Of a DNA stretch of 45,999 nucleotides, positions 25,034-34,350 are shown in pieces. The notes beneath the pieces were generated by a model, which saw only the letters and a list, made by a program, of their open reading frames with translations, did no database searches and was not told where the DNA came from. Position 1 is the stretch's first letter; every line of letters begins with the position of its first letter. The position numbers and the translations under genes were made by a program. Location of the stretch: the NCBI GenBank assembly GCA_017450065.1, contig JAFSYI010000010.1, positions 1 through 45,999 of the forward strand. The letters run 5' to 3'. The DNA comes from Lachnospiraceae bacterium (GTDB lineage: Bacteria > Bacillota > Clostridia > Lachnospirales > Lachnospiraceae).

Positions 25034-26002
25034 ATGGCATTAGTTACTACTACCGAGATGTTTAAGAAGGCTTACGACGGCGGTTATGCTATCGGCGCTT
25101 TCAACGTTAACAACATGGAGATCGTTCAGGGTATCACTGAAGCAGCAGGCGAGCTTAAGAGTCCTGTTATCCTTCAGGTATCCAAGGGAGCACGTGCTTA
25201 CGCTAACCACACATATCTTGTTAAGTTAGTAGAGGCAGCAGTTGCTGAGAATCCCGAGATCCCTATCGCACTTCACCTTGATCATGGTGATACATTTGAA
25301 TTATGTAAGTCATGTATCGACGGCGGATTTACATCTGTTATGATCGATGCATCCAGCAAGTCATTTGAAGACAATATCGCTCTTACCAAGCAGGTTGTTG
25401 AGTATGCTCATGAGCATGGCGTAGTTGTTGAGGCTGAGCTCGGAACACTTGCAGGTATCGAGGATGAGGTTGTTGTAGAGTCAGGTAAGGAAGCCTATAC
25501 AAGACCTGAAGAGGTTGAGGAGTTCGTTGACAGGACAGGCTGTGATTCACTTGCGATCGCTATCGGAACTTCACACGGCGCATACAAGTTCACACCCGAG
25601 CAGTGCACAAGAAATGCTGACGGCATCCTTGTTCCCCCTCCGCTCCGTTTCGATGTGCTTGAGGAGTGCATCAAGAGACTTCCGGGCTTCCCGATCGTTC
25701 TTCACGGATCATCATCGGTTCCTCAGGAATTCGTTAAGATGGTTAACGAGTACGGCGGAAAGATGCCCGATGCAGTAGGTATCCCTGAGGAGCAGCTCCG
25801 TAAGGCAGCCAAGCTTGCCGTATGTAAGATCAACATCGACTCAGATATCCGTCTTGCAATGACAGGTAACATCAGGAAGTACTTCGCTGAGCATCCGGAT
25901 CACTTTGATCCCCGTCAGTACTTAAAGCCCGCACGTCAGGCAGTTAAGGATATGGTTGCTCATAAGATCAAGTACGTACTCGGATCAGACGGCAAGGCTT
26001 AA
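25034..26002 (+). CDS. fba: Class II fructose-1,6-bisphosphate aldolase
   Basis: A 322-residue zinc aldolase of glycolysis and gluconeogenesis. GYAIGAFNVNNMEIVQGITE, ALHLDHGDTFELCKSCIDGG (substrate Asp and zinc His), VEAELGTLAGIED, AIGTSHGAYKF (zinc His), VLHGSSSVPQEF (zinc His) and KINIDSDIRLAMT are all in order. The ATG at 25034 follows AAAGGGTGAAACAA. The spacing after ppdK and its own promoter suggest independent but co-ordinated glycolytic expression; codon use is strongly biased, as for a highly expressed gene. Confidence 0.95.
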   Translation: MALVTTTEMFKKAYDGGYAIGAFNVNNMEIVQGITEAAGELKSPVILQVSKGARAYANHTYLVKLVEAAVAENPEIPIALHLDHGDTFELCKSCIDGGFTSVMIDASSKSFEDNIALTKQVVEYAHEHGVVVEAELGTLAGIEDEVVVESGKEAYTRPEEVEEFVDRTGCDSLAIAIGTSHGAYKFTPEQCTRNADGILVPPPLRFDVLEECIKRLPGFPIVLHGSSSVPQEFVKMVNEYGGKMPDAVGIPEEQLRKAAKLAVCKINIDSDIRLAMTGNIRKYFAEHPDHFDPRQYLKPARQAVKDMVAHKIKYVLGSDGKA

Positions 26003-26093
26003 ATCACAGTGAATAAGCAAACGGAACAGATCCGGCTGCTTAATGTTGAGATTTAAGACAAACGATAGTAATACAGTTTGAATAAACCCGCAT

Positions 26094-26130
26094 ACTGTGA
26101 TAGATTATTATCATGGTCTGCGGGTTTGTT
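26094..26130 (+). terminator. Probable terminator after fba
   Basis: AAACCCGCA (26094-26102) pairs with TGCGGGTTT (26119-26127), with a 16-base loop and a short T run. Confidence 0.75.
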
Positions 26131-26253
26131 ATGTGCAGAGGATGTATCCCGAACAGATCGGAATGCATAGTATTTAAATCTGTTATGAACAGTTGTCATG
26201 TTTCATGATCGGCTTAGCAGATCTATAAATGTAAAGTGAGGAGTGAAAGTATT

Positions 26254-27306
26254 ATGATAGTACCTGTTCTGTTGTTTATAGTGGGTCTTGCTCTTTTGAT
26301 CAAGGGCGGTGACTGGTTTGTTGACGGGGCGACAGGGATCGCGGAAAGGTTCCACGTTCCTGAGCTCCTTATAGGAGCTACTGTGGTGTCCATAGGAACC
26401 ACATTACCTGAGGTCATGGTATCGGCCAACAGTGCACTGAGCGGACACGGTGAGATAGCATACGGTAATGCGCTCGGATCCATCATCTGCAATACAGCTC
26501 TTATAGCTGCGATCACCGTGGCAGTTAAGCCGGGTAAGGTAGATAAGAAGACGCTGCGTGTACCGGTCGGCTTCTTCTTTATCGCTATGATCATATATGC
26601 GATAGGCGCATACGGTATGGGAACCTTCAGCAGACCTCTCGGTATAATACTTCTTATCATATTCGCAATATATATGTTCATCCTTATCCGTCAGGCGCTT
26701 GATGAGATGAAGAAACCGGCAAATGAGAAACCGGCAAATGGGAAATCCGCAGATGTGAATACAGGCGATGACAGTGCGGCAGACAAAAACACGGAGACGG
26801 AGCTGAAAGAAAAAGAGGAACCCAAACCTCTCTGGAAGGAAATCCTTCTTCTTATTATCGGAGCGGCTTTTATTGCTGAAGGAGCAGATCTTCTGGTAGA
26901 TAACGGAACTCTGATAGCACAGGCAATGGGAGTGCCGGAAGCAGTAATAGCACTTACCTTTGTTGCGCTGGGTACATCTCTTCCTGAACTTGTTACGGCA
27001 ATAACATCTCTTGCGAAGGGACACGGAGCTCTCTCACTTGGAAATGTATGCGGTGCCAATCTGTTTAACCTTGTGCTAGTTTCGGGACTGTCGATCACGC
27101 TGTCGCCCTTCGGATTACCTGAAGGCAGGATGCTTAATATAGGAAGCTCTCCGGTGAATTCCTCTCTTGTTGTAGACCTTCCGGTGTCGGTCTTTGTTAT
27201 GATCATTCTGACCATACCTGCCATACTTAAGGGTGAATTAAAGCGCTGGCAGGGAATACTGCTGCTGGCGACTTACGCCTGCTTCTGCATATTCCAGTTC
27301 ACATGA
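26254..27306 (+). CDS. Calcium/sodium antiporter family (CaCA, YrbG-like)
   Basis: A 350-residue membrane protein with about ten helices and the two inverted alpha repeats of the CaCA superfamily: VVSIGTTLPEVMVSANSAL with GNALGSIICNTALI, and FVALGTSLPELVTAITSL with GNVCGANLFNLVL. The Glu of each TLPE/SLPE motif binds the ion. A charged cytoplasmic loop (about 155-190, EKPANEKPANGKSADVN) separates the halves. The likely role is cation/H+ or Na+ exchange at the plasma membrane; the ion is not fixed by sequence. The ATG at 26254 follows GAGGAGTGAAAGTATT; the GTG at 26236 overlaps this site. Confidence 0.88.
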   Translation: MIVPVLLFIVGLALLIKGGDWFVDGATGIAERFHVPELLIGATVVSIGTTLPEVMVSANSALSGHGEIAYGNALGSIICNTALIAAITVAVKPGKVDKKTLRVPVGFFFIAMIIYAIGAYGMGTFSRPLGIILLIIFAIYMFILIRQALDEMKKPANEKPANGKSADVNTGDDSAADKNTETELKEKEEPKPLWKEILLLIIGAAFIAEGADLLVDNGTLIAQAMGVPEAVIALTFVALGTSLPELVTAITSLAKGHGALSLGNVCGANLFNLVLVSGLSITLSPFGLPEGRMLNIGSSPVNSSLVVDLPVSVFVMIILTIPAILKGELKRWQGILLLATYACFCIFQFT

Positions 27307-27332
27307 TATAGGGTCCGTAAGCTTAACTAAAA

Positions 27333-27380
27333 GGAAGGATACCGCTACTGTATGCACAGAATGGTATTCTTCTTTTTTTA
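27333..27380 (+). terminator. Probable terminator after the antiporter gene
   Basis: AAGGATACC pairs with GGTATTCTT (one G-U pair), followed by CTTTTTTTAT. It separates the antiporter transcript from the flagellar operon. Confidence 0.75.
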
Positions 27381-27393
27381 TAAAAATAAGGGT

Positions 27394-27420
27394 TAAGTAA
27401 TATTTTTTTCAACCGATAAC
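27394..27420 (+). promoter_or_regulatory. Sigma-28 (SigD/FliA)-type promoter of the flgM operon
   Basis: TAAG (27394-27397), a 15-base spacer, CCGATAAC (27413-27420), against the consensus TAAA-N15-GCCGATAT. It is the only such site seen upstream of a late flagellar gene in the window and fits FlgM being a class III gene. Confidence 0.75.
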
Positions 27421-27510
27421 ATTATTGTAAAGATCAAAAACAAAAAAGTGGGAGCAGCACAAGTAAGGATCCCGGGTAAGAACGGGAGCAGCAAAGAAGG
27501 AGTTGAGAGT

Positions 27511-27783
27511 ATGCGTATAGAAGCATATAACCAGATCAATCAGATATATGCGCCGAAGAAGACATATGGCACGAATAAGACAAGCTCTGTCAGCAGACCG
27601 TCAGACCAGGTGCAGATATCAAGCATGGGTAAGGATATCCAGACACTTAAGCAGGCTGTAAACAATGCGCCTGATATAAGGGAGAACCTTACGGCACCTA
27701 TTAAAGCAAGGGTCAACAACGGTACGTATGATGTAAGCGCGGATGATTTTGCAAGCAAGCTCGCAGCTGCATACGGTGCGTAG
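27511..27783 (+). CDS. flgM: Anti-sigma-28 factor FlgM
   Basis: A 90-residue protein. The N-terminus is flexible (MRIEAYNQINQIYAPKKTYG), followed by DQVQISSMGKDIQTLKQAV and the C-terminal sigma-binding helices (DIRENLTAPIKARVNNGTYD, ADDFASKLAAAY), which match the FlgM pattern. FlgM holds sigma-28 inactive until the hook-basal body is finished and it is exported. The ATG at 27511 follows GAAGGAGTTGAGAGT. It heads the operon with flgN-flgK-flgK-flgL, the standard Gram-positive order. Confidence 0.88.
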   Translation: MRIEAYNQINQIYAPKKTYGTNKTSSVSRPSDQVQISSMGKDIQTLKQAVNNAPDIRENLTAPIKARVNNGTYDVSADDFASKLAAAYGA

Positions 27784-27813
27784 ACTGTCATTATTTTGGG
27801 GAGGTGGAAGTAA

Positions 27814-28332
27814 GTGGCCAGCTTAATGGAAGAACTGATCAATTGTCTTGAAGCGGAAGCAAAGGAATTCGACAGGCTGCTTGCCATCTCACAGAGAAAG
27901 ACCCCCATCATAGTCAATAATAAGATAGCAGAATTACAGAAGATCACGGACGAAGAGCAGATCGTTGTGAGCAGGATCTCCGGATTGGAAACAAAACGTG
28001 AGGCTGTTACCAAAGATATCGCGGAAGTTATCAACAAGGATGTTGAGGAATTGAAGCTGGCAACGCTTATAGAATTAATGTCAGGTCAGCCGGGAGAGAG
28101 GAAGCGTTTGTCGGATGTGCATGACAGGCTGTCAGGCACGGTAAGACAGATAAGACAGATCAATGAGAATAATGCAGAACTCATTAAGCACGCTCTCGAG
28201 ATGATTGACTTCGACCTTAACATCATGTCTGCAATGAGACAGGCACCCGAAACGGCTAATTATTCCAAAGGGGCCGTTAATACGGGAGCGATGCTGGGAA
28301 GGGCATCCGGAGGCTTTGATGCCAGGCAGTAG
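27814..28332 (+). CDS. flgN: FlgN-like flagellar export chaperone
   Basis: A 172-residue, mostly helical protein with heptad-like coiled coils (LINCLEAEAKEFDRLLAISQ, KIAELQKITDEEQIVVSRIS) and a C-terminal Gly/Ala-rich tail. FlgN proteins escort FlgK and FlgL to the export gate; the position between flgM and flgK supports the call more than the weakly conserved sequence. The start is GTG at 27814, eight bases after GGAGGT; the next ATG (27826) is too far. Confidence 0.8.
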   Translation: MASLMEELINCLEAEAKEFDRLLAISQRKTPIIVNNKIAELQKITDEEQIVVSRISGLETKREAVTKDIAEVINKDVEELKLATLIELMSGQPGERKRLSDVHDRLSGTVRQIRQINENNAELIKHALEMIDFDLNIMSAMRQAPETANYSKGAVNTGAMLGRASGGFDARQ

Positions 28333-28358
28333 ATAATTTACGTGACGGAGGTAGACTT

Positions 28359-30059
28359 ATGAACCTCATGGGAAGTATTCATGTTGGATCATCCGGCTTG
28401 CAAACAAGTCAGAATGCGCTAAACGCAACAGCGCACAATTTATCCAATATTGAGACAAAAGGATATGTAAGGCAGCAGGTTCTCATCGGAGACCGCAAAT
28501 ATAATTATGCGGCTTCCACTGCGGCACTTGGGCCGCAGCAGACAGGACTTGGTGTTGAATTCAGTAAGATCAGACAGGTAAGGGACTATTTTCTCGATCT
28601 TTCCTACAGGAAAGAAGCCGGACGTGGTTCCTTTTATGATATATGCTTTGAAACGACTACCGAGCTGGAGACACTTCTCGGTGAAATGAACGGCGCTGCA
28701 TTCCAGGAGACGGTTGACGATCTGTGGACGGCGGTCGAAGAGTTTCAGAAGGATCCGGCGAGTTCGGTAACACAGGGACAGTTCATAAATGTATGTACCC
28801 AGTTCCTCGACAGGGCAGGCTCGGTATACCAGGGTCTGGCAGATTATCAGGATAACTTAAACGGCCGTATCAAGGATATGGTCGATAACATTAATGAGAT
28901 CGGCGAGAAGATATGCAAGTTAAACCAGGGCATCCTTAATGTTGAGCTCAGCTCCGAAACAGCCAATGACATGAGGGATCAGCGTAACCACCTCATGGAC
29001 GAGCTCGCCAAATACTGCAGGTATGATTACACCACTAACTCAGACGGAGTGGTTGAGATACGTATCGAGGGCGAGGCCTTCGTATCAAGAGGCAAGAACC
29101 AGCCCTTCTATATGGGTTATACCAAGGACGAGGCGACCGATTTCTACACACCTACATGGCCGTGGGCCGATGATGCACCGGTATTTGACTGCAGCCAGGA
29201 AATATCCACAGCCAAGAATACCAATATAGGAGAGCTGAAATCACTCGTTCTTGCACGGGGTGACAGACGTGCCAATTATACGGACATAACATCCGAATAT
29301 ACCGATCCCGCGACCGGGGAAGTAGTGGATATTTACAATCAGGGCGCTACGGGCAAGATGGCTACGGCGAATTCAATAGTAATGAATTCAATGGGTGAGC
29401 TTGACAAGCTGGTTCATCAGATCGTAACCGACATAAATGACATCCTGTGCGGAGAGAGCAAGGCAGATATAGATGCGGGAATACTTCCCAGATATGATGA
29501 TGCATCGAAGCTTCCAAAGGAACTGTTCGTCAGACTCGGAACCAACAGATATGAACAGGATCCCGCTACAGGGGAGTACGTATACGTTGCCGAGGATACC
29601 AGCAGGAGCCCGATGAATGTATCCACCATGTATACATTGTCAAATCTGAAGATCAATCCCGAACTGATTAAGCAGCCCACTCTTCTTGGCTATCCCGATT
29701 CGGGAATGCTTAAGCCGGACGGAAGCGTGGATCAGGCCAAGGCCGATGCTCTTGCGGATGCCTTCGCCAACAGTTCGATGATCTTAAATCCCAACGTGAC
29801 CAAGATAAGCAGCTACAAGGAATACTATACAGACCTTGTGAGCATGGCAGCCAATTCAGGCGATATATATAAGAGCTTTTCCGATTCACAGGCACTTACC
29901 GTTGACTCACTGGACGATTCAAGACAGCAGATAATGGGTGTTAATTCCAGCGAGGAGCTGTCCAACATGATCAAGTTCCAGAATGCATACAATGCATCAA
30001 GCCGTTTCATAAATGCGGTAAACGACATGCTGGAGCATCTGATAAACAGACTTAGTTAG
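28359..30059 (+). CDS. flgK: Flagellar hook-associated protein FlgK, copy 1
   Basis: A 566-residue HAP1. The N-terminal rod-type motif (GSSGLQTSQNALNATAHNLS then NIETKGYVRQQV), the central coiled D0/D1 (LNGRIKDMVDNINEIGEKIC) and the C-terminal NMIKFQNAYNASSRFINAVN with LEHLINRLS are canonical. HAP1 joins the hook to the filament. The start follows GACGGAGGTAGACTT. A second FlgK-like gene follows 19 bases later, with clearly different middle sequence. Confidence 0.92.
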   Translation: MNLMGSIHVGSSGLQTSQNALNATAHNLSNIETKGYVRQQVLIGDRKYNYAASTAALGPQQTGLGVEFSKIRQVRDYFLDLSYRKEAGRGSFYDICFETTTELETLLGEMNGAAFQETVDDLWTAVEEFQKDPASSVTQGQFINVCTQFLDRAGSVYQGLADYQDNLNGRIKDMVDNINEIGEKICKLNQGILNVELSSETANDMRDQRNHLMDELAKYCRYDYTTNSDGVVEIRIEGEAFVSRGKNQPFYMGYTKDEATDFYTPTWPWADDAPVFDCSQEISTAKNTNIGELKSLVLARGDRRANYTDITSEYTDPATGEVVDIYNQGATGKMATANSIVMNSMGELDKLVHQIVTDINDILCGESKADIDAGILPRYDDASKLPKELFVRLGTNRYEQDPATGEYVYVAEDTSRSPMNVSTMYTLSNLKINPELIKQPTLLGYPDSGMLKPDGSVDQAKADALADAFANSSMILNPNVTKISSYKEYYTDLVSMAANSGDIYKSFSDSQALTVDSLDDSRQQIMGVNSSEELSNMIKFQNAYNASSRFINAVNDMLEHLINRLS

Positions 30060-30078
30060 GCCATAAGGGGGTGTAATA

Positions 30079-31899
30079 ATGCCATCACAATTTTTCGGAT
30101 TAAATATAGCATATACAGGCTTACAGGCGTCCCATGCATGGCTCACGACTACGGCCAACAATATAGCAAATGTGGAGACCGAGGGCTATTCAAGGCAGCA
30201 GGTCGTACAGGAAGCAGCCAGCGCCTTAAGGACCTGGCAGACATACGGCATGGCCGGCGCAGGTGTTGATGCCAAGGCTATAGAGCAGGTACGCAACCAG
30301 TTCTACGATCTTAAATACTGGAATTCCAATTCAACCCTCGGCAGCTATGAGATCAAAGAGGATTACATTAAGCAGATAGAAGATTATTTCACAGAGACAG
30401 ATACTGTACCGGGCTTCGGTACGATATATTCTAAGATGTTTTCAGGCCTTGATGAGGTATATAAGAGTGCCGGAACCGATGCTGCCAAGAGCCAGTTCCT
30501 CTATCTTGCGGGCGATATGTGCGACTACTTTAACGCAATGTCAGCCAATCTTAAGAAGCTTCAGGAGGATGCCAACTTAGAGATCAAGAATCAGGTTGAT
30601 AATATAAATACCCTGGCATCGGAGCTTGCAAACGTAAACAAACAGATAAATGCGATAGAGATAACGGGTATAACCGCCAATGAACTCAGAGACAAGAGAG
30701 CAGTCATGATCGACAGGCTCAGCAAGATCGTTGACGTAGAGACCCAGGAGATCCCGATATATACAGAGGAAGGCGGAAACATCGAGTCCGGGACCAACCG
30801 CTTCATCGTCCGTATAGCAGGCGGACAGGAGCTGGTAAATACGTACAGATATAATACCCTTGAGTGCGTACCGAGGGATTATAAGGTTAACCAGTCCGAC
30901 TCCGAAGGATTATTTGATATCATGTGGTCCAACCACCTTGAGTTCAATCTCTACGGCAGGAACTTAAACGGAACCCTTAAGGGACTGGTAGAGGTACGTG
31001 ACGGAAATAACGAGGAATATTTCCATGGTATGGTAAAGTCATCACAGTATAATGCTGCAGATGATACTTCCAAAATAGTGATCTCCGCCGATTATGATTA
31101 TCTTCAGAATATCAACAAATGTACCCTTGCCGAGGAGGGCATTATAACAGTCACCAATAAGGAATTTAAGTACAGCGAGTGGTCATATGACGCAGACAGA
31201 AAGGAATATACCTTTACTGTTGAGGACAATGCCAACGATTACGTCAATAAGAGCGCACAGATCGGTAATTCGATACAGTATCAGGGGATTCCCTATTATC
31301 AGCAGCAGATGAATGAGTGGGTAAGGGAATTTGCATCTGCCATGAACAAGATCGAGCAGACGGCCATGGATGAATACGGCAATCATGCCGAGGTGCTGTT
31401 TGGCGGCAGGAAGGCCACTGATGCGGATATGTGGGATTTTGACGAGGATAATGTTAATTTCACATCGGAAGGCGATAACTACTATCAGCTTACTGCATCC
31501 AATTACATGGTAAACAGGAATATGATAAGGGATGTATCCAAATTCCTTACCAATTCCAATCCGGATCAGGGACAGGATCAGCAGGACATAATAAGTGAGA
31601 TGATGGATGTCCAGACCAATAAGGATAAGATGACATTCAAGGGCTGCTCATCAAAGGAATTCCTTGAGTGTATCCTGACGGATGTGGCACTTAATGCAAG
31701 CAATGCCACGACCTTCTCGAAGAATTACGATAATATAACGAAGTCGATCAATAACCAGAGGCTGTCGGTATCGGGAGTAGATAATGATGAGGAGGCACTT
31801 AATCTGGTTAAGTTCCAGGAGGCTTATAACCTGTCGGCAAAGATGATATCTGTATTCCAGGAGATATATGATAAGCTGATCAATCAGACGGGTGTATAA
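30079..31899 (+). CDS. flgK: Flagellar hook-associated protein FlgK, paralogue 2
   Basis: A 606-residue second HAP1-like protein. The N-terminus NIAYTGLQASHAWLTTTANN then IANVETEGYSRQQV and the C-terminus LNLVKFQEAYNLSAKMISVF with DKLINQTGV are FlgK-type, while the D2 region (about 230-480) is unlike copy 1. Either both are used in one junction, or each fits a different filament or hook. AGGGGGTGTAATA precedes the ATG. It lies between flgK copy 1 and flgL, a position normally holding one gene. Confidence 0.88.
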   Translation: MPSQFFGLNIAYTGLQASHAWLTTTANNIANVETEGYSRQQVVQEAASALRTWQTYGMAGAGVDAKAIEQVRNQFYDLKYWNSNSTLGSYEIKEDYIKQIEDYFTETDTVPGFGTIYSKMFSGLDEVYKSAGTDAAKSQFLYLAGDMCDYFNAMSANLKKLQEDANLEIKNQVDNINTLASELANVNKQINAIEITGITANELRDKRAVMIDRLSKIVDVETQEIPIYTEEGGNIESGTNRFIVRIAGGQELVNTYRYNTLECVPRDYKVNQSDSEGLFDIMWSNHLEFNLYGRNLNGTLKGLVEVRDGNNEEYFHGMVKSSQYNAADDTSKIVISADYDYLQNINKCTLAEEGIITVTNKEFKYSEWSYDADRKEYTFTVEDNANDYVNKSAQIGNSIQYQGIPYYQQQMNEWVREFASAMNKIEQTAMDEYGNHAEVLFGGRKATDADMWDFDEDNVNFTSEGDNYYQLTASNYMVNRNMIRDVSKFLTNSNPDQGQDQQDIISEMMDVQTNKDKMTFKGCSSKEFLECILTDVALNASNATTFSKNYDNITKSINNQRLSVSGVDNDEEALNLVKFQEAYNLSAKMISVFQEIYDKLINQTGV

Positions 31900-31985
31900 G
31901 AGGTGTGCAGGTTCAGTCTGCTGAACATGATGGCCCGGCTTCCCGCCGCAGACCGGCCGGAAGAAGTGTAAATGGAGGAAGATAA

Positions 31986-33545
31986 ATGAGAATCACGAAT
32001 GGCATAATAAATAACAACACCAAGAATAACATCCTCGTCAATAAAGAATACAGCGACAGGTATAATACCATGGTGGCAACGGGACAGAAGATAACGAGAC
32101 CATCTGACGATCCCATCGTGGCTATAAGGGCGCTCCGTCTTAACAATAATATCAATGAGATCAATCAGTACTATGATAAGAACATTCCGGATGCGGAAGC
32201 ATGGATGGAGATCACGGAGACAGCGCTTACACAGACACAGTCGGTACTTGAGAGTGTCCAGAGTAATCTTACCCAGGGAGCTTCCGATGACAATCAGAGT
32301 AAGGACAGGCTTAACCTGCTTGAGAACCTTAAGGCATTAAAGGACCAGATATACGCATCAGGAAACGCGGACTACGCGGGCAGGACAGTATTTACGGGCT
32401 TCAGGACCGGCGAATCACTGACCTTTATGACTGATGAGACACAGCTGTTTACGATGGTGCAGAATTTCTCCACAGCTGATGTAAACAAGATGACATATGT
32501 TTCGGGATCAAATAACTACGATCCGGAGAAGCTTTACGAGTATGATCCGGATACATATAACCAGACAGATGTTAAGAATAACGAGATATTCAGGCTCAGG
32601 CTGGCATATGAAGATCTTACGACAGACCAGAAGGATATACACGGCGGAACTCTTAACAGGAGCCTGACTGTAACTCTTAAGGACGGAAGCACGGTCAGGG
32701 CAGGTGTTTCGGTTAAAACGCTCGGAAACGATCCTGTGGAGAATGATAAGATATACACAGAAGTCGGAGATAATGAGGTAACTCTCATCACAACGACAGG
32801 TGAGCTGATACTTGGCAAGAACATTGCTGCCCAGATGCGTAAGGAAGGATCCACCACCAGCTTCGAGTACGCCAAGGAGAACTGGAAGAAGAACGATCCG
32901 AGGCCTGAGCATTATTTCGCGGCAAAGACTTATGATGCCGATGCTGACGGCGGCAGGGGCAGGGAAATAGAATATAATTATGATGAGAATCACCAGCCTG
33001 CTTTCAAGGATCAGAAAATACAGTATGAGATCGCATATAACCAGAAGATCGAGATAAACGTTAATGCGGATGAGGTATTCTCAACATCAATAGCCAGGGA
33101 TGTGGAAGAGCTTGTTAATGTAACACAGCACACGGAGGATGCCTATAATAAGCTTAAGAAGCTGGAGGGTTATCAGAGCACGGGTACTCTGGATCCGACA
33201 AGCCAGGCTAAGATTGACGCGCTGGTGGATGCAGCCCAGAAGGAATACGATCTGTATAAGGATAAGATGCAGAAGATGTTCTCGCAGGGCATCACAACCT
33301 TCAAGGATTACACGGATAAGCTTAACAATAAGCTTTCGGCAGTCGGCAGCTTAAGCAACCGTCTTGAGCTGACGAAATCAAGAGTAAGTGACCAGCTTAA
33401 TAATTTTAAGGAGCTTGCAGACGGAAATATCAACGCTGAGATAACCGAAACGGCAATAGATCTTAAGAACGCCGAGATGGCACTTCAGGCAGCACAGCAG
33501 GCAGCCGCAACGGTATCAAAGACAACGCTGTTAAGCTATCTGTAA
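31986..33545 (+). CDS. flgL: Flagellar hook-associated protein FlgL, enlarged
   Basis: A 519-residue HAP3. The N-terminus (MRITNGIINNNTKNNILVNK, MVATGQKITRPSDDPIVAIR) and C-terminus (LSNRLELTKSRVSDQLNNFK, AEMALQAAQQAAATVSKTTL) are flagellin-like and typical. Most FlgL proteins are about 300 residues; the extra 200 lie in the middle (about 150-400), probably a surface-exposed D2-like domain. The FlgL-FlgK junction holds the filament. AATGGAGGAAGATAA gives the start. Confidence 0.9.
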   Translation: MRITNGIINNNTKNNILVNKEYSDRYNTMVATGQKITRPSDDPIVAIRALRLNNNINEINQYYDKNIPDAEAWMEITETALTQTQSVLESVQSNLTQGASDDNQSKDRLNLLENLKALKDQIYASGNADYAGRTVFTGFRTGESLTFMTDETQLFTMVQNFSTADVNKMTYVSGSNNYDPEKLYEYDPDTYNQTDVKNNEIFRLRLAYEDLTTDQKDIHGGTLNRSLTVTLKDGSTVRAGVSVKTLGNDPVENDKIYTEVGDNEVTLITTTGELILGKNIAAQMRKEGSTTSFEYAKENWKKNDPRPEHYFAAKTYDADADGGRGREIEYNYDENHQPAFKDQKIQYEIAYNQKIEINVNADEVFSTSIARDVEELVNVTQHTEDAYNKLKKLEGYQSTGTLDPTSQAKIDALVDAAQKEYDLYKDKMQKMFSQGITTFKDYTDKLNNKLSAVGSLSNRLELTKSRVSDQLNNFKELADGNINAEITETAIDLKNAEMALQAAQQAAATVSKTTLLSYL

Positions 33546-33570
33546 TTAAGCCGGGATTCAGGACATTATA

Positions 33571-33690
33571 GAATAGCGAATTTCATCAGAAATTCGGCAT
33601 TCGTACCGGACCAGGCTCTGCTGAAAGCAGAGACGTGTCATGCGGAACGCATGATTTCTGAATGCATTTCATTGTTTGCATTCAGAGAGT
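33571..33690. repeat. Repeat family C, copy 1 (four-hairpin element)
   Basis: It contains GAATTTC-ATCA-GAAATTC, CTCTGCT-GAA-AGCAGAG, TCATGCG-GAA-CGCATGA and CTGAATGCA...TGCATTCAG hairpins in a row. It is highly similar, in opposite orientation, to 37769-37888, including 36 identical bases (33635-33670 here). There is no coding frame. It lies in the 329-base gap between flgL and fliW. Confidence 0.75.
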
Positions 33691-33773
33691 CATTCGATAT
33701 AGAATAAATCATGCAGGTATGATACAATAAAGCTATCCAAAACAGTGAAAATACAAAGTTTATGGAGGATTCA

Positions 33774-33809
33774 TCATAAGGGGTACCATTCACGGTGGAT
33801 TTCTTATGA
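33774..33809. repeat. Repeat family B, compact copy
   Basis: TCATAAG (33774-33780) pairs with CTTATGA (33803-33809); the inner GGTACC and GGTGGATTT match the inner ends of 1577-1667 on the other strand. It lies 65 bases before fliW and could shape its leader. Confidence 0.45.
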
Positions 33810-33874
33810 CAGTATCGGTTCTGCATAGTCAGGATACAATATAAAAAACACAGGGAAGGGAGAACGAGAATACA

Positions 33875-34348
33875 ATGACAATAGAAACCAAATTATTCGG
33901 TGAGATAGCTGTGGATGAGAGTAAGCTTATAAGCTTTCCGCAGGGTATAATAGGCTTTCCGGAGCTTAAGGATTTCCTGCTTATACATGACGGAGACGGA
34001 AACGGAAATATCAAATGGATGCAGTCCGTACAGGAGCCCGCATTTGCAATGCCCGTGGTAGATCCGCTGACAGTTATCCCTGAGTACAATCCCGACATTG
34101 AGGATGAGCTTCTTAAACCCCTTGGAGAAATTACCGAGGAAAATATGCTTGTCATAGTTACGATAACCGTTCCAAAGGAGATCGAGAAGATGACGGTTAA
34201 TCTCAAGGCTCCCATCATAATAAACAGTGAGTCCAGGAAGGCCGCACAGCTTATAATCGACAGTGACAGATATCAGGTTAAGTTCCCGATATATGAAATA
34301 CTTAAGGCAGCCAAGGAGAAGGCAGCCGCAGAAAAGGCAGGTGAATGA
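33875..34348 (+). CDS. fliW: Flagellar assembly factor FliW
   Basis: A 157-residue protein. [37 protein letters not shown] and [15 protein letters not shown] then NMLVIVTI are family features. FliW binds either flagellin or CsrA; when flagellin is low it is free to sequester CsrA and relieve repression of flagellin mRNA. The csrA gene overlaps its 3' end. GGGAAGGGAGAACGAGAATACA provides the ribosome binding site. Confidence 0.93.
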   Translation: MTIETKLFGEIAVDESKLISFPQGIIGFPELKDFLLIHDGDGNGNIKWMQSVQEPAFAMPVVDPLTVIPEYNPDIEDELLKPLGEITEENMLVIVTITVPKEIEKMTVNLKAPIIINSESRKAAQLIIDSDRYQVKFPIYEILKAAKEKAAAEKAGE

Positions 34349-34350
34349 TC

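Noticed and set aside
34345-34350. Earlier ATG for csrA
   Set aside because: It lies too close to the AGGTGA ribosome site; the conserved MLALSRK start is at 34351.
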